Positions 17,078 to 25,791 of a DNA stretch of 64,000 bases are shown here, one piece after another. The notes under the pieces are model-generated. The model was not told the DNA's origin. It did no database searches and saw only the letters and a list, made by a program, of their open reading frames with translations. A program made the position numbers and the translations under genes. Within the stretch, counting starts at the first letter, position 1; each line of letters opens with the position of its first letter. Origin of the DNA: JAAYJR01 sp964540755 (GTDB taxonomy: Bacteria; Bacteroidota; Bacteroidia; Bacteroidales; Prolixibacteraceae); assembly GCA_964540755.1 (NCBI GenBank), contig CAZIOB010000104.1, positions 11,629 through 75,628 on the forward strand. Direction: 5' to 3'.

Positions 17078-18181
17078 CTAATTTGGCACATCAGACCAGG
17101 AGGCACGCTTATGCAATGAGGTAATGGCATTTTTACGTCGGAGAATGTGAGAAGGAATAAATGAGAGAATAATTCCCAGAGAGAGAAGGAATGCAAACTG
17201 GATGGTGTGACTTTTGCATAAGATGTCTATGAGCAAGGTGATACCAATTAGAGCAATATTTGCAGCAATAAGTATCAGTGTTACTTTGAGATGGTCGGGG
17301 TACAGAGAAAGAAGCCTGTGATGAATATGATTATTGTCAGGTGCAAAAGGAGATTTACCATTCATCAACCGTATTGTAATTACCCTTAAAGTATCAATCA
17401 GCGGCACTATCACAAGGCTAAAGGAGAATACAGGGGCAGAATCAAATATGTTTATAATATCAGTGCTGACAGTAAGCTGGTTGAATTTTACTATCAGAGT
17501 GGCTATTATTATTCCGATTATGAGAGATCCTGTATCACCCATGAACATTTTATTCTGTTTCCCGAAAACATTGAAGATAAAAAATCCTGCGAGAGACCCG
17601 GCCAGGGCAAATGACATCACAGATAACTGAATATGTCCACCCTCAAAAAACCAGATGCCTAAAATTATGGATGCCAAAATTCCGAGGCCTGATGCAAGGC
17701 CATCAATACCGTCAATAAGATTGAAAGAATTTATGATTGCCAGCATAACAAAAAGCGTAACCAGGAAACTTGAAAAGGTATTAATCTTGTGTAATCCGAA
17801 AAGTCCCTGAAAATCTGTTATCTGAACATTTCCGTAACCAAAAAGGATAATGACTGCAATTATCTGGATTATAATTTTTTTTCTGGCAGATATTCTTACC
17901 AGGTCATCTTTAAGTCCGATAAAAAATATGAGAATTAATGCCGCAACCAGGTATTTCAATGTTAAAGTTGTATAACCATGCGTGAATATGAGGGAGTTCA
18001 TTATAAATCCTATAAATATTGCTACTCCGCCCAAAGGAACAATGGCGGATTTGTGGATTTTTCTTTTTTCGAAGTAATCAAACAGTTTTTTCTCATTTGC
18101 AACACGGATTATAGGGGGTATCAGAATAATAACTGATATAAATCCGCTAAAGAAAGTCAGAATGATTATTAAAAGCGTCAT
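17078..18181 (-). CDS. Undecaprenyl-phosphate sugar-1-phosphate transferase (WecA/TagO type, MraY superfamily)
   Basis: An integral membrane enzyme of 367 residues with about ten or eleven helices. It transfers a sugar-1-phosphate, probably GlcNAc-1-P, from a UDP donor to undecaprenyl phosphate, starting O-antigen, capsule or another surface glycan. Motifs: VPLGGVAIFIGF, the Mg-binding LKDDLVRI (D92, D93), NLIDGIDGL (154-162), FMGDTGSL (213-220) and the cytoplasmic histidine motif NNHIHHRL (284-290) that separates WecA-like members from MraY. It is isolated from other glycan genes here. It could also initiate peptidoglycan-unrelated wall polymers; the sugar is not fixed by the sequence. Confidence 0.92.
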   Translation of the reverse strand: MTLLIIILTFFSGFISVIILIPPIIRVANEKKLFDYFEKRKIHKSAIVPLGGVAIFIGFIMNSLIFTHGYTTLTLKYLVAALILIFFIGLKDDLVRISARKKIIIQIIAVIILFGYGNVQITDFQGLFGLHKINTFSSFLVTLFVMLAIINSFNLIDGIDGLASGLGILASIILGIWFFEGGHIQLSVMSFALAGSLAGFFIFNVFGKQNKMFMGDTGSLIIGIIIATLIVKFNQLTVSTDIINIFDSAPVFSFSLVIVPLIDTLRVITIRLMNGKSPFAPDNNHIHHRLLSLYPDHLKVTLILIAANIALIGITLLIDILCKSHTIQFAFLLSLGIILSFIPSHILRRKNAITSLHKRASWSDVPN

Positions 18182-18561
18182 CTCTCATATTATTAGAATA
18201 GCAAATATAATTAATGTAATTTGATTATTAAAATTATTTAATCATTAGCAAATTAGACGTAACGAATTGATTTACAATAAATAGAATAAATGAATCTATA
18301 ATACAAAAATTTTACTCAAAATTTATCTTATTTTTAACCAGTAGTTTATGGCTTGAATGATTAATTACTGAGGCTCCTGCTAAAAAGATTATTTGTCAAC
18401 AGATATCATGAAAATTTAACTGCTTCTTGATTTAGAAGATTGTATTTTATGTTTATATGATTTTGTATTTAATTATATTTACAGGAAATACATGTTTTAT
18501 ATTTTTCGCAGCAGTTTTATTATTAAAATAATGTTAATTTTTTCTTAACAGGCATTCCTGT
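18182..18561. other. Intergenic region, nothing recognised
   Basis: About 380 bp of AT-rich DNA between the upstream end of the WecA-like gene and the 3' end of the EamA transporter gene. No frame with coding character, no tRNA, no clear hairpin with T-run and no copy of the repeated element. It must contain the promoter of the WecA-like gene on the minus strand, but I see no convincing TTTG/TAnnTTTG pair. Confidence 0.45.
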
Positions 18562-19473
18562 TTATTCTTTTTGATAAGCTCTCCTGTTTGCATAATTCAG
18601 GATGATCAGCGCAATTGCTATAACAATCATGCCACTTATGGAAATCATATCCGGTTTTTCATCTTCAAGGATTATCCAGCTAAGAATAGCTCCTGAAACA
18701 GGTATTAGGAATTTCCATACATTAAGGATTGAAACTTTAACTCCCGGGCGTTTCAGGAGAGAGAACCATATGGCAAAAGCTGCGGCTGACAAAAAGCTGA
18801 GCCACCCCAGCGCCAGGAAATATTTGAAAGGGAAAGGGCCTGAAGGGATACCCTCTACCGGAAAGGATACCAAAAGCAACATCAGTCCCCCGGCCATCAG
18901 GGATCCCGAGCTTAGCACAAGCGGTGAAATACATGCGGGGCTCTTTGATACCAAAACGTTTGAATAGCCGGAAATCAGGTTATTTACCAGTAAAAGGCCT
19001 ATGCCAAGCAGCTCTGTACCTGCAGATATTGTTGTCATTGTGCGTCCCGATGTGATAATAACTATGCCGGCCACCCCTATAAAAATACTTAATGTTTTTA
19101 ATGGGGTCATCTTATCATTTGGAAAGGAAAAATGGGCAACTATAGCGACAAAAAGAGGGGATGAACCGATTATCATAGCTGCAAGGGATCCCGGGACCAT
19201 GTTAATACCGCTGTAGAAAAGGGCATAATGCACAAAAGTATTGACTATGGAAACGAGTAATATGAATTTGTAGTTGCTCTTCAGCTCAGCAAAAAATTTT
19301 GCAGGATTGTAAAATAATATGAAAATAATGATACCTGAAATGAAAAAACGGATACCGGCAAATTGAAACGGGGTATGGTACTGAAGCCCGATTTTAACGC
19401 CGGCGAAAGCAGTTGACCATAGCCAGCATGCAAGTATTGCCAAAAAAGTTGTACTTTTTAAATAGTTTTTCAT
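18562..19473 (-). CDS. EamA/DMT-family drug-metabolite transporter
   Basis: A 303-residue membrane protein with ten predicted helices arranged as two EamA repeats, the second starting near residue 150 (LLGIGLLLVNNLISGYSNVL). The first repeat starts at FLAILACWLWSTAFAGVKIGL and has the conserved PFQFAGIRFFISGIIIF; the end of repeat one reads ALFYSGINMVPGSLAAMIIGSSPLFVAIVAHF, a hallmark of this family. Members export amino acids, nucleotides or unknown metabolites; the substrate is not deducible. A short charged cytoplasmic tail (NYANRRAYQKE) ends the chain. It stands alone, upstream of an AT-rich gap. Confidence 0.9.
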   Translation of the reverse strand: MKNYLKSTTFLAILACWLWSTAFAGVKIGLQYHTPFQFAGIRFFISGIIIFILFYNPAKFFAELKSNYKFILLVSIVNTFVHYALFYSGINMVPGSLAAMIIGSSPLFVAIVAHFSFPNDKMTPLKTLSIFIGVAGIVIITSGRTMTTISAGTELLGIGLLLVNNLISGYSNVLVSKSPACISPLVLSSGSLMAGGLMLLLVSFPVEGIPSGPFPFKYFLALGWLSFLSAAAFAIWFSLLKRPGVKVSILNVWKFLIPVSGAILSWIILEDEKPDMISISGMIVIAIALIILNYANRRAYQKE

Positions 19474-19764
19474 ACTATATATGTTTTTTTAAAATTGTTT
19501 AACACCCGGATCAGTAAGTGATATTCCCGCATAAATATTTTTGATTTTTTGGCTATATCGGCCTCGTCAGGAATATTGAAAGGTCAGGCAAAGGTTCTAA
19601 AATATTCTGTAAAAATTTATCCGGCATTTAAAATATGGAACAACAGGGCTAAAAATTCAATCCCAATTTAAACAACCCGGTTTATTTTTATTTACGCCGG
19701 CTCTTGTAATAAGAAATAAAATTAAAAATGATTTATTTTGCATCATGTAAAAAATTTTATTCTT

Positions 19765-20232
19765 ATGGGAAAGACTATCGTTAATAATTATAAAGAATTT
19801 GAAGCTTTGCTGGGAAAAGAGATTGGTGTTTCCGATTATATAAAGATAACCCAGGAACAGATCAATAAATTTGCGGATGCTACATTTGATTATCAGTGGA
19901 TACATACTGACCCGGTTCGTGCAGCCAAAGAATCACCATTTAAAAGTACAATAGCTCATGGCTATCTGACTGTTTCACTGCTTACTTATCTCTGGTATAT
20001 GATTATTGATGTCCGAAATGTCAAGATGATTGTCAATTATGGAATTGAGAAATTACGTTTTCAGCAGCCCGTGCTGGTAAATGACAGAATAAGAGCCCGT
20101 GTTTGGCTTAATGATATCCGGAATCTCAGGGGTATTGCAAAAATCCGGGTAAAGATAGTAGTTGAAATAGAAGGGGAAAAAAAACCTGCTTATGATGCCC
20201 TTGTGACATTCCTGTATCATTTTTCCTCCTGA
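19765..20232 (+). CDS. MaoC-like hot-dog fold (R)-specific enoyl hydratase
   Basis: A 155-residue single hot-dog domain protein. I start it at 19765 (MGKTIVNNYKEFEALLGKEIG), since the frame from 19738 adds a poorly conserved leader. The hydratase catalytic dyad lies in FDYQWIHTDPVRAAKESPFKSTIAHGYLTVSLL: the Asp and His of HTDP with the distal IAHGYL. Family members hydrate (R)-specific trans-2-enoyl-CoA or act as nodulation/MaoC-like dehydratases in fatty-acid metabolism. A C-terminal KIVVEIEGEKKPAYDALVTFLY completes the fold. No neighbouring lipid gene confirms a pathway. It is followed by a 187-bp gap to the LMW phosphatase, which is convergent. Confidence 0.88.
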   Translation: MGKTIVNNYKEFEALLGKEIGVSDYIKITQEQINKFADATFDYQWIHTDPVRAAKESPFKSTIAHGYLTVSLLTYLWYMIIDVRNVKMIVNYGIEKLRFQQPVLVNDRIRARVWLNDIRNLRGIAKIRVKIVVEIEGEKKPAYDALVTFLYHFSS

Positions 20233-20314
20233 TATAGGTTAAAGTTGTATCCTCAGTGTTCAAACGGAACGTCAATGATGCTGTTAATGACAAAAAATTA
20301 AGAGGGTGGAGTAC

Positions 20315-20401
20315 ATGGGTAGTCTGAATGTACTGGAATTCACCAATGCTATGAAACAGTATCCGGGCATAGTATCCGTCGCTATGCTGATTATTGAATA
20401 G
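20315..20401 (+). other. 28-codon open frame with Shine-Dalgarno-like sequence, doubtful
   Basis: In the gap after the MaoC gene is a short frame encoding a 28-residue peptide (start MGSLNVLEFTN, end VAMLIIE). It is preceded by GAGGGTGGAG a few bases before ATG, an unusual ribosome-binding-like string for this genome. The peptide matches nothing I recognise and may be a chance frame or the remnant of a decayed gene. Confidence 0.2.
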
Positions 20402-20419
20402 AGAAGCCTGCATTTTTAC

Positions 20420-20899
20420 TTATGGATTCTCCTGTTCAAGTTTTTCCAGTAGTCCCTTGCATGAATCTTCCAAAAGGTCCAGAACCAGTTCGAATCCCTC
20501 TTCACCGCCATAATACGGATCAGGAATTTCAAGATAATTCCATTCCTTTCTGAAGTCTGTCATCTTATATATTTTATTCAGGTCCTCTTCATTCCTGGCT
20601 ATGTCATTCAATGAATAAAGAATTTCGTCATCCATAGCTATGATCATATCATACAGATCGAAATCCGTTTCGGGATTTATCTGGCGGGAGATACTGTCAA
20701 GGTAATATCCCCTTTCTATTGCATGCTGCTGCATTCTGTTATCTGCAGGTTTCCCTTCAAACCAGTTACTTGTCCCAGCAGAATTAACTTTATATTTGTC
20801 GCTTATACCCCTGAATTTTAGTAAACCCTTAAAAACTGCCTCAGCGCTTGGTGAACGGCAAATATTCCCCAGGCAAACGAATAGTATTCTTTTTCTCAT
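20420..20899 (-). CDS. Low-molecular-weight protein tyrosine phosphatase
   Basis: A 159-residue cytoplasmic phosphatase. The CX5R P-loop is at the N terminus, FVCLGNICRSPSAEA (nucleophilic Cys at residue 9, Arg at 15), and the general acid Asp is in EIPDPYYGGEEGFELV, about residue 130. The arrangement is complete, so it should be active on phosphotyrosine. Arsenate reductases of the same fold have a different P-loop environment, so I favour phosphatase. In bacteria such enzymes often reverse capsule-linked tyrosine kinase activity, but no kinase is seen in this window. It is preceded by element copy D and lies downstream of aroE on the same strand, with about 136 bp between them. Confidence 0.93.
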   Translation of the reverse strand: MRKRILFVCLGNICRSPSAEAVFKGLLKFRGISDKYKVNSAGTSNWFEGKPADNRMQQHAIERGYYLDSISRQINPETDFDLYDMIIAMDDEILYSLNDIARNEEDLNKIYKMTDFRKEWNYLEIPDPYYGGEEGFELVLDLLEDSCKGLLEKLEQENP

Positions 20900-21031
20900 A
20901 TGTTTAAAATTTTATAATTATAACAAAATAAATTAATTAAAAATTTAAGAACCTATGGAACCACTTCGTTCTCACATAAATTTTTTTAATCATACTCCTG
21001 GATTACGACTTTACCGGGATGCCCGTTTCAG
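20900..21031 (-). promoter_or_regulatory. Repeated 5' element, copy D (diverged)
   Basis: Read in the direction of the phosphatase gene, this copy keeps the outer TGAAACGGGCAT, a GTAAAGTC stretch, the identical GAGTATGATTAAAA and the final GGTTCCATA, but the central palindrome is replaced by a longer inverted repeat (GAAC-GAAGTG-GTTC), about 11 bases longer than in copies B and C1. The TAnnTTTG box is not conserved and the spacing to ATG is longer. It is homologous but may have another activity, or be decayed. Confidence 0.45.
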
Positions 21032-21035
21032 TTCA

Positions 21036-21812
21036 TCAGATACTTTTATCATTCCAGATTTCGTACGAGGCAAGCGCTTGTAATACAAGCATTTCATAGC
21101 CATTTTTAACAGTTGCCCCTTGTGCTTTCCCCTTTTTCATAAATGCTGTAACACCGGGATTATAAACTAAATCAAAAAGAAGATGTTTTTCCGTGAGATA
21201 TTTATAAGGGATCGGAGGAAATTTGTCAACCTGCGGGTATGTTCCCAGGGGAGTAGCATTAATGACAAGCAATCGCCGGCTGATCATATCTTTATCAATA
21301 TCTTCGTACTTAATCTCATTTTCTTTTAATTCCTCTATTGATGCAGAAATGTAATTTATTTCAAGCTTGTCGAGAACATACCTGACAGCTTTAGATGCCC
21401 CTCCTGTCCCCAGTACCAGAGCTTTTTTGTGATAACTTTTAAGAAGAGGGCTCAGTGATTTTTCAAAACCCCGGATATCGGTATTAAATCCTTTTAACTT
21501 TACCTGTTCTCCTGACCTGATTATTTTAATAGTATTCACAGCCCCCACTAAGCCGGCATCCTCATTAAGTTCATCAAGAAATTTTATGACTTTTTCCTTA
21601 TAAGGGATAGTTACATTTAATCCGGATAATCCGGGATTATCTCTTATTATTCCGGGTAGCAGTGATATATCATCTATCTCAAAATTTTCATATTCTGCGT
21701 CTATATTCTCCTTTTTAAATTTTTCGGAAAAAAAACTTTTTGAAAAAGAATGAGCAAGAGGATAACCTATTAAACCATATTTTCTGTGAAATCCTGAATG
21801 ATGAAAATTCAT
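21036..21812 (-). CDS. aroE: Shikimate dehydrogenase
   Basis: AroE reduces 3-dehydroshikimate to shikimate with NADPH. At 258 residues it is normal for the family. The shikimate-binding start is YGLIGYPLAHSFSKSFF; the catalytic Lys is in LNVTIPYKEKVI (about residue 67) and Asp in KGFNTDIRGFEKSL (about 104). The NADP Rossmann motif is ALVLGTGGASKAVRYVL, and NATPLGTYPQVDKFP is present. The gene begins seven bases after the stop of the DUF368 gene, so they share a transcript, though no functional link is evident. A type II dehydroquinase (aroQ), the preceding step, lies at 40760-41188. Confidence 0.95.
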   Translation of the reverse strand: MNFHHSGFHRKYGLIGYPLAHSFSKSFFSEKFKKENIDAEYENFEIDDISLLPGIIRDNPGLSGLNVTIPYKEKVIKFLDELNEDAGLVGAVNTIKIIRSGEQVKLKGFNTDIRGFEKSLSPLLKSYHKKALVLGTGGASKAVRYVLDKLEINYISASIEELKENEIKYEDIDKDMISRRLLVINATPLGTYPQVDKFPPIPYKYLTEKHLLFDLVYNPGVTAFMKKGKAQGATVKNGYEMLVLQALASYEIWNDKSI

Positions 21813-21819
21813 ATTCGTT

Positions 21820-22761
21820 TTATTTTACGCTGTTTTCTTGTTTTGTCAGTTTCTGTAATACGAAAATAAGCAAGAATCCTGTTATGGCCATAATAATAGC
21901 AGCAAATAACCATGAATCACTGCCGGTAATTTGTTCAAACATTCCCGGAAGTATATTTTTTTCCATAAGAGGTTTTATTTCTCCACTGGCATCTGTGTAT
22001 GATTTAGTTACTTCCTTCCATGGCCAGATTTTATTAAGGGAACCTGTCATAAAGCCTGCAAGAACAGCAATTGTAATATTGTGAAAATGTTTTAACAGCC
22101 AGGAAAGAAGATTTGAGAAAGCAATAATACCTATTGCGGCCCCTGCAAGAAAGATGATCAAAACATACAGGTCAAGAGTTCCGACTGCTTCCAGAATAAA
22201 CTTGTACATTCCAAGTAAGACCAGGATAAAACTTCCTGATATCCCTGGTAATATCATTGCACATATAGCAATTGATCCTGACAAAAATATAAACCACCAT
22301 GATGTATTTGCTTCGGCAGGGGTTATAATTGTAATAATTAACGCAATAACAATGCCCGCTAATCCTGCAATAATAATTTTGAAATCCCATTTTTCTATAT
22401 TAAGGGCAATGTAAATTGCCGAAGCAAGGATAAGTCCGAAAAAAAATGACCATACCGGTATTGGGTAATTTTCCAGCAAAAATTTCAGTCCCCTTGCCAA
22501 TGATAAAATACTGATGGCAATTCCAACCAATACACTGCTCAGAAACGAACCGTTAATGGATTTCCAGAATTCAGCAAATTCACCAGAAAAGAGAAGCTTC
22601 AGCGCTTTAAAGTTCACAGATTTAATTGAATTCACTAATTCTTCATATATTCCTGTTATAAAGGCGATTGTGCCACCTGAAACTCCGGGGATCACGTCAG
22701 CTGCTCCCATAGCCATACCTTTCATACCCAGTATTAAATAATCCTTTAATTTTCGTTTCAT
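21820..22761 (-). CDS. DUF368 membrane protein (undecaprenyl-phosphate flippase-like)
   Basis: A polytopic protein of 313 residues with eight or more helices, family DUF368. Characteristic are the GAADVIPGVSGGTIAFITGIYEEL segment near the N terminus and the internally repeated CAMILPGISGSFILVLLGMY, a pair of PGxSG re-entrant motifs. Recent work has linked DUF368 (PopT) and DedA proteins to recycling of undecaprenyl phosphate across the membrane; applying it here is inference. Translation starts at 22761 with charged MKRKLKDY before the first helix. It leads the pair with aroE. A short AT-rich region of about 80 bp separates it from the OlsF-like gene upstream. Confidence 0.88.
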   Translation of the reverse strand: MKRKLKDYLILGMKGMAMGAADVIPGVSGGTIAFITGIYEELVNSIKSVNFKALKLLFSGEFAEFWKSINGSFLSSVLVGIAISILSLARGLKFLLENYPIPVWSFFFGLILASAIYIALNIEKWDFKIIIAGLAGIVIALIITIITPAEANTSWWFIFLSGSIAICAMILPGISGSFILVLLGMYKFILEAVGTLDLYVLIIFLAGAAIGIIAFSNLLSWLLKHFHNITIAVLAGFMTGSLNKIWPWKEVTKSYTDASGEIKPLMEKNILPGMFEQITGSDSWLFAAIIMAITGFLLIFVLQKLTKQENSVK

Positions 22762-22842
22762 AAAAATCCGTTATGTGTTTGAAAAGCAATTAGTAATTAA
22801 TGAATAACAAATTATAAGTTATGAATAATAAGTTAAATTGCA

Positions 22843-24645
22843 TCACTCTCTGTTTGAATAGAATCTTTCAAGGATTGATCCGTCGTTAGCCTCTTTTGAT
22901 AATGACTCAATAGTATTTTTGGGAACATCAAATACATCCAGGACAATCAGTCCGTCAAGGCAATTATTGAATTTGGGATCAACGTTAAAGGCAATTATTT
23001 TGGAATTCAGTTTGATATATTTTTTTAATAGTACAGGCAGTCCGGTGTTCAGTTCATCAAGGTCGCCAATTACTTTATCGAGCCGGTTGATATCATGATC
23101 CATATTTTCCATTAAAATATTAAAATCAGTGTTATCACTTCTGAATTTATAGCTCTTACGGGGCTTAACGTACCGGGCCATTTTCCAGTTGAGGTGGTTT
23201 CGCATGATAAACTTAATGATAAGGTCTTTTGAAATTTTTGAATAATTATTACTTATACTTACCGGTCCGATAAGGTAACGGTATTCAGGATTTTTTAGAA
23301 GAAAATATAAAATACCCTTCCATAACAGGAAAAGAGGCATTGGCTTACGCTGGTATTCTTTTATAACAAAAGAACGGCCCAGTTCCAGGCTTTCTTTCAG
23401 TACCGGTTTAAAGTCATCACTGATACGGAAGAGAGAATGGAGGTAAAAACCTCTCTTGCCATACTGTTCAAGAATCTCTTTTCCCTTACCCAGACGATAG
23501 GCTCCTACTATACATTCGTTTTCTTCATCCCAGATAAACATCTGGTGATAATAAAGATCAAATTCATCAATATCAATACTGCGGTTGGTCCCCTCGCCGA
23601 CTTCCCTGAAAGTGATTTCGCGCAAGCGGCCTATCTCATTTAGTATATTCGGAATATTTTTGGAAGGTGAGCAAAAAGCTGTATAGTTTTTTATATTAAA
23701 AAGAGTAAAGTCTCCGCGAATATCTTCTATTTCTTCCAATATCTTTTCTTTTGGAACGGGATCAACTATATCCTGCGGCCTGGAATATGGTTTCAGGTTA
23801 TAATTGAAAAACCTTTTAACCTCGAGATTCGATTCCATACTGTATGTTTTGGCACGGATAAAACGGCTGAACTGGTATATATCATTGAATTTGTCCTGTT
23901 CCTTTACAGTGATGGGACTTCCGATACGGATTTTTATTGTCTTATGTCTTTTATTAAGCAGCTCTGAAGGGAGCCTCACATGTCGCAGTGAAGGATGAAT
24001 CTTTGCAAAAAGATGGAACAACCTGCTGTTAGTTCCCTGGAAAAGAACAGGAACAACAGGCACTCGGGCTTTCTTTATGAATTTAACCGCAGGAAACTGC
24101 CAAACCTGGTCTGTTATATTGTCGAATGTGCCATAAGTACTTAAATCCCCTGCCGGGAATATGCAAAGCACGCCATTATTTTTTAAATGGTTTATAGCGG
24201 TCGTAATGCCCGGACTGTTACTGATCCTCCATTCTCCCTTCGATTTATTATTGAAAGGATTATTATTGATAAAATAATCGGAAACGGGATCTATCTTTTT
24301 AAGTAAAAAATTACCTACAACCTTTACATCAGGCCGGATGCCCGAAAGGTATTTTATCAGGAGAAGACTGTCAAAACCGCCGAAAGGATGATTTGCTATT
24401 ATAATCAGCGGACCTTCAACAGGAATTTTCTTTAGTTCGTTTTCATCGAATTCGATTTTAAATTCAAGGTTATTAATAATTTCATTAATGAATTCAATAC
24501 CTTTTTTTGATGCAATTTTTTCATATATCTTATTGAGTTTATGAAACTTCAAAATATGCATAAGGAACCTGGCAAAGTATTCACCGCCAAATATTGCAAG
24601 GGCAGGAGGGGCTTTTATGATATCGGTAAGCTTTAATAATTCCAT
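22843..24645 (-). CDS. Fused lysophospholipid acyltransferase-GNAT aminolipid synthase (OlsF-like)
   Basis: A 600-residue two-domain enzyme. The N-terminal half (about 70-280) is a PlsC-type O-acyltransferase with ANHPFGGFDSLLL (residues 84-96), GVLCIFPAGDLSTYG (158-172) and VPVVPVLFQGTNSRLF. The C-terminal half (about 310-520) is an acyl-ACP N-acyltransferase of the GNAT-like hemolysin family (EITFREVGEGTNRSIDIDEFD, then FYLHSLFRISDDF and LELGRSFV). This arrangement matches OlsF of Flavobacterium johnsoniae and Serratia, which makes ornithine lipids; in Bacteroides the separate GlsB/GlsA pair makes glycine lipids. The amino acid used here cannot be told. Phosphate-free aminolipids are envelope components. 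Membrane-associated, no signal peptide. Confidence 0.9.
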   Translation of the reverse strand: MELLKLTDIIKAPPALAIFGGEYFARFLMHILKFHKLNKIYEKIASKKGIEFINEIINNLEFKIEFDENELKKIPVEGPLIIIANHPFGGFDSLLLIKYLSGIRPDVKVVGNFLLKKIDPVSDYFINNNPFNNKSKGEWRISNSPGITTAINHLKNNGVLCIFPAGDLSTYGTFDNITDQVWQFPAVKFIKKARVPVVPVLFQGTNSRLFHLFAKIHPSLRHVRLPSELLNKRHKTIKIRIGSPITVKEQDKFNDIYQFSRFIRAKTYSMESNLEVKRFFNYNLKPYSRPQDIVDPVPKEKILEEIEDIRGDFTLFNIKNYTAFCSPSKNIPNILNEIGRLREITFREVGEGTNRSIDIDEFDLYYHQMFIWDEENECIVGAYRLGKGKEILEQYGKRGFYLHSLFRISDDFKPVLKESLELGRSFVIKEYQRKPMPLFLLWKGILYFLLKNPEYRYLIGPVSISNNYSKISKDLIIKFIMRNHLNWKMARYVKPRKSYKFRSDNTDFNILMENMDHDINRLDKVIGDLDELNTGLPVLLKKYIKLNSKIIAFNVDPKFNNCLDGLIVLDVFDVPKNTIESLSKEANDGSILERFYSNRE

Positions 24646-24774
24646 TATTTAAATCATTCTTTCCCGGGAAAAATATAATCCTTAGAAATACAAAAATAGT
24701 ATGTTTTTTTTGATTAATCTTTTCCGGACCGGCAAAATTGGTATCTGCAAGGTAAAATATTACCGGCCATATTA

Positions 24775-25695
24775 TTAAATGATATATTTCTTACCCTGCC
24801 AGGTATCTCTTTCTTCAAGACGCTTTTCTACCTTTGCCACAAACTCAAAATTTTTGAGGCCCCAACGCGGAGCAATAAGTAATTCCGGTGGCGCCTGACT
24901 GACAAAACGTTCCACAATGATATCCGGATTAAGCCTTTCCAGGTAATCAATTACAAGTTCAATGTATTCTTCCGAGCTGAAGATATTAAAATTTCCGGGA
25001 TTTTTATAATACTGTTTTTCCATAACAGTTCCCCTGTGTATTTGTAAATGATGCAGCTTAATGTTATTGACCGGGAGGGAAGAAATTACATCTGCCTGCT
25101 TCAGCCAGTCATTCCTGTTCTCCCCCGGCAGACCGATAATCATATGGGCACAGTTATTTATTCCACGAGATGCTGTCTGTTTCAATGCGTTCACCGAATC
25201 AGAAAAAGTGTGACAACGATTCACAGCTTTTAATGTCCTGTTGATATGTGATTCAATGCCGAATTCAATCATGATATACACTTTTCGGCTTAAATCAGCA
25301 AGATAATCTAGTATTTTTTCATCAACGGTATCCGGACGGGTAGAAATGACCAGTCCGATTACTTTTGGATTCCGCAGGGCTTCTTCATATAATTTCTGAA
25401 GTACCGGCAGGGGAGCATACGTGTTGGTATAAGCTTGGAAATAAGCCAGATAACGCATAGTTTTGTATTTTTTTTCGAAGAACTTAATCCCCTGTTCCAA
25501 CTGTTCGGTTATGCCGGTTTTCAGATTACAATATGATGGTTTAAATGTTTTGTTATTACAGTATGTGCATCCTCCCCAACCTTTGCTGCCATCGCGGTTT
25601 GGACATGTAAATCCTGCGTCTATGGAAATTTTCCGGACTCTCCCGGAAAATAGTTTTTTAAAAAATGTGGAAAAATCGTTATATCGCCTTTTCAT
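24775..25695 (-). CDS. TIGR01212-family radical SAM protein
   Basis: I start the gene at 25695 (MKRRYNDFSTFFKKLF), giving 306 residues. A longer frame from 25728 would place its first codons inside the repeated element and is unlikely. The iron-sulfur cluster motif is CPNRDGSKGWGGCTYC: the CX11-type spacing before CxYC is specific to the TIGR01212/YhcC group, unlike classic CxxxCxxC. Other features are VISTRPDTVDEKILDYLADL and MIIGLPGENRNDWLKQ, typical radical SAM (beta/alpha) strands. The reaction is unknown, though this group is related to the Elp3-like tRNA-modifying enzymes. Element copy C1 lies directly upstream. Confidence 0.92.
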   Translation of the reverse strand: MKRRYNDFSTFFKKLFSGRVRKISIDAGFTCPNRDGSKGWGGCTYCNNKTFKPSYCNLKTGITEQLEQGIKFFEKKYKTMRYLAYFQAYTNTYAPLPVLQKLYEEALRNPKVIGLVISTRPDTVDEKILDYLADLSRKVYIMIEFGIESHINRTLKAVNRCHTFSDSVNALKQTASRGINNCAHMIIGLPGENRNDWLKQADVISSLPVNNIKLHHLQIHRGTVMEKQYYKNPGNFNIFSSEEYIELVIDYLERLNPDIIVERFVSQAPPELLIAPRWGLKNFEFVAKVEKRLEERDTWQGKKYII

Positions 25696-25791
25696 ATGAT
25701 TAAAATTAATTATTTTCAAAGGTATCATATGGAACTCGCATGAGTTTTAATCATACTCTTGGGTGATTTTACAATCATCCTCGTTTCATTA
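25696..25791 (-). promoter_or_regulatory. Repeated 5' element, copy C1
   Basis: In the direction of the radical SAM gene this copy has a 37-bp core identical to copy B, including ACCCAAGAGTATGATT, the palindrome AACTCATGCGAGTT and TTCCATA. Downstream comes TACCTTTG (TAnnTTTG), then AATTTTAATCAT and ATG. Core-to-ATG distance is exactly as in copy B (32 bp). Its outer end, ATGAAACGAGGATG, matches the ends of copies A and B. Confidence 0.68.

Noticed and set aside
16939..17124. Plus-strand 61-codon frame MHNLEKNYLKEKYF
   Set aside because: It runs into the 3' end of the WecA-like gene on the other strand and has no recognisable similarity or ribosome-binding context.
22795..22842. Short repeated ATAAGTTA/ATGAATAA strings upstream of the OlsF-like gene end
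   Set aside because: They are within simple A/T-rich sequence and do not form a clean tandem or inverted repeat.
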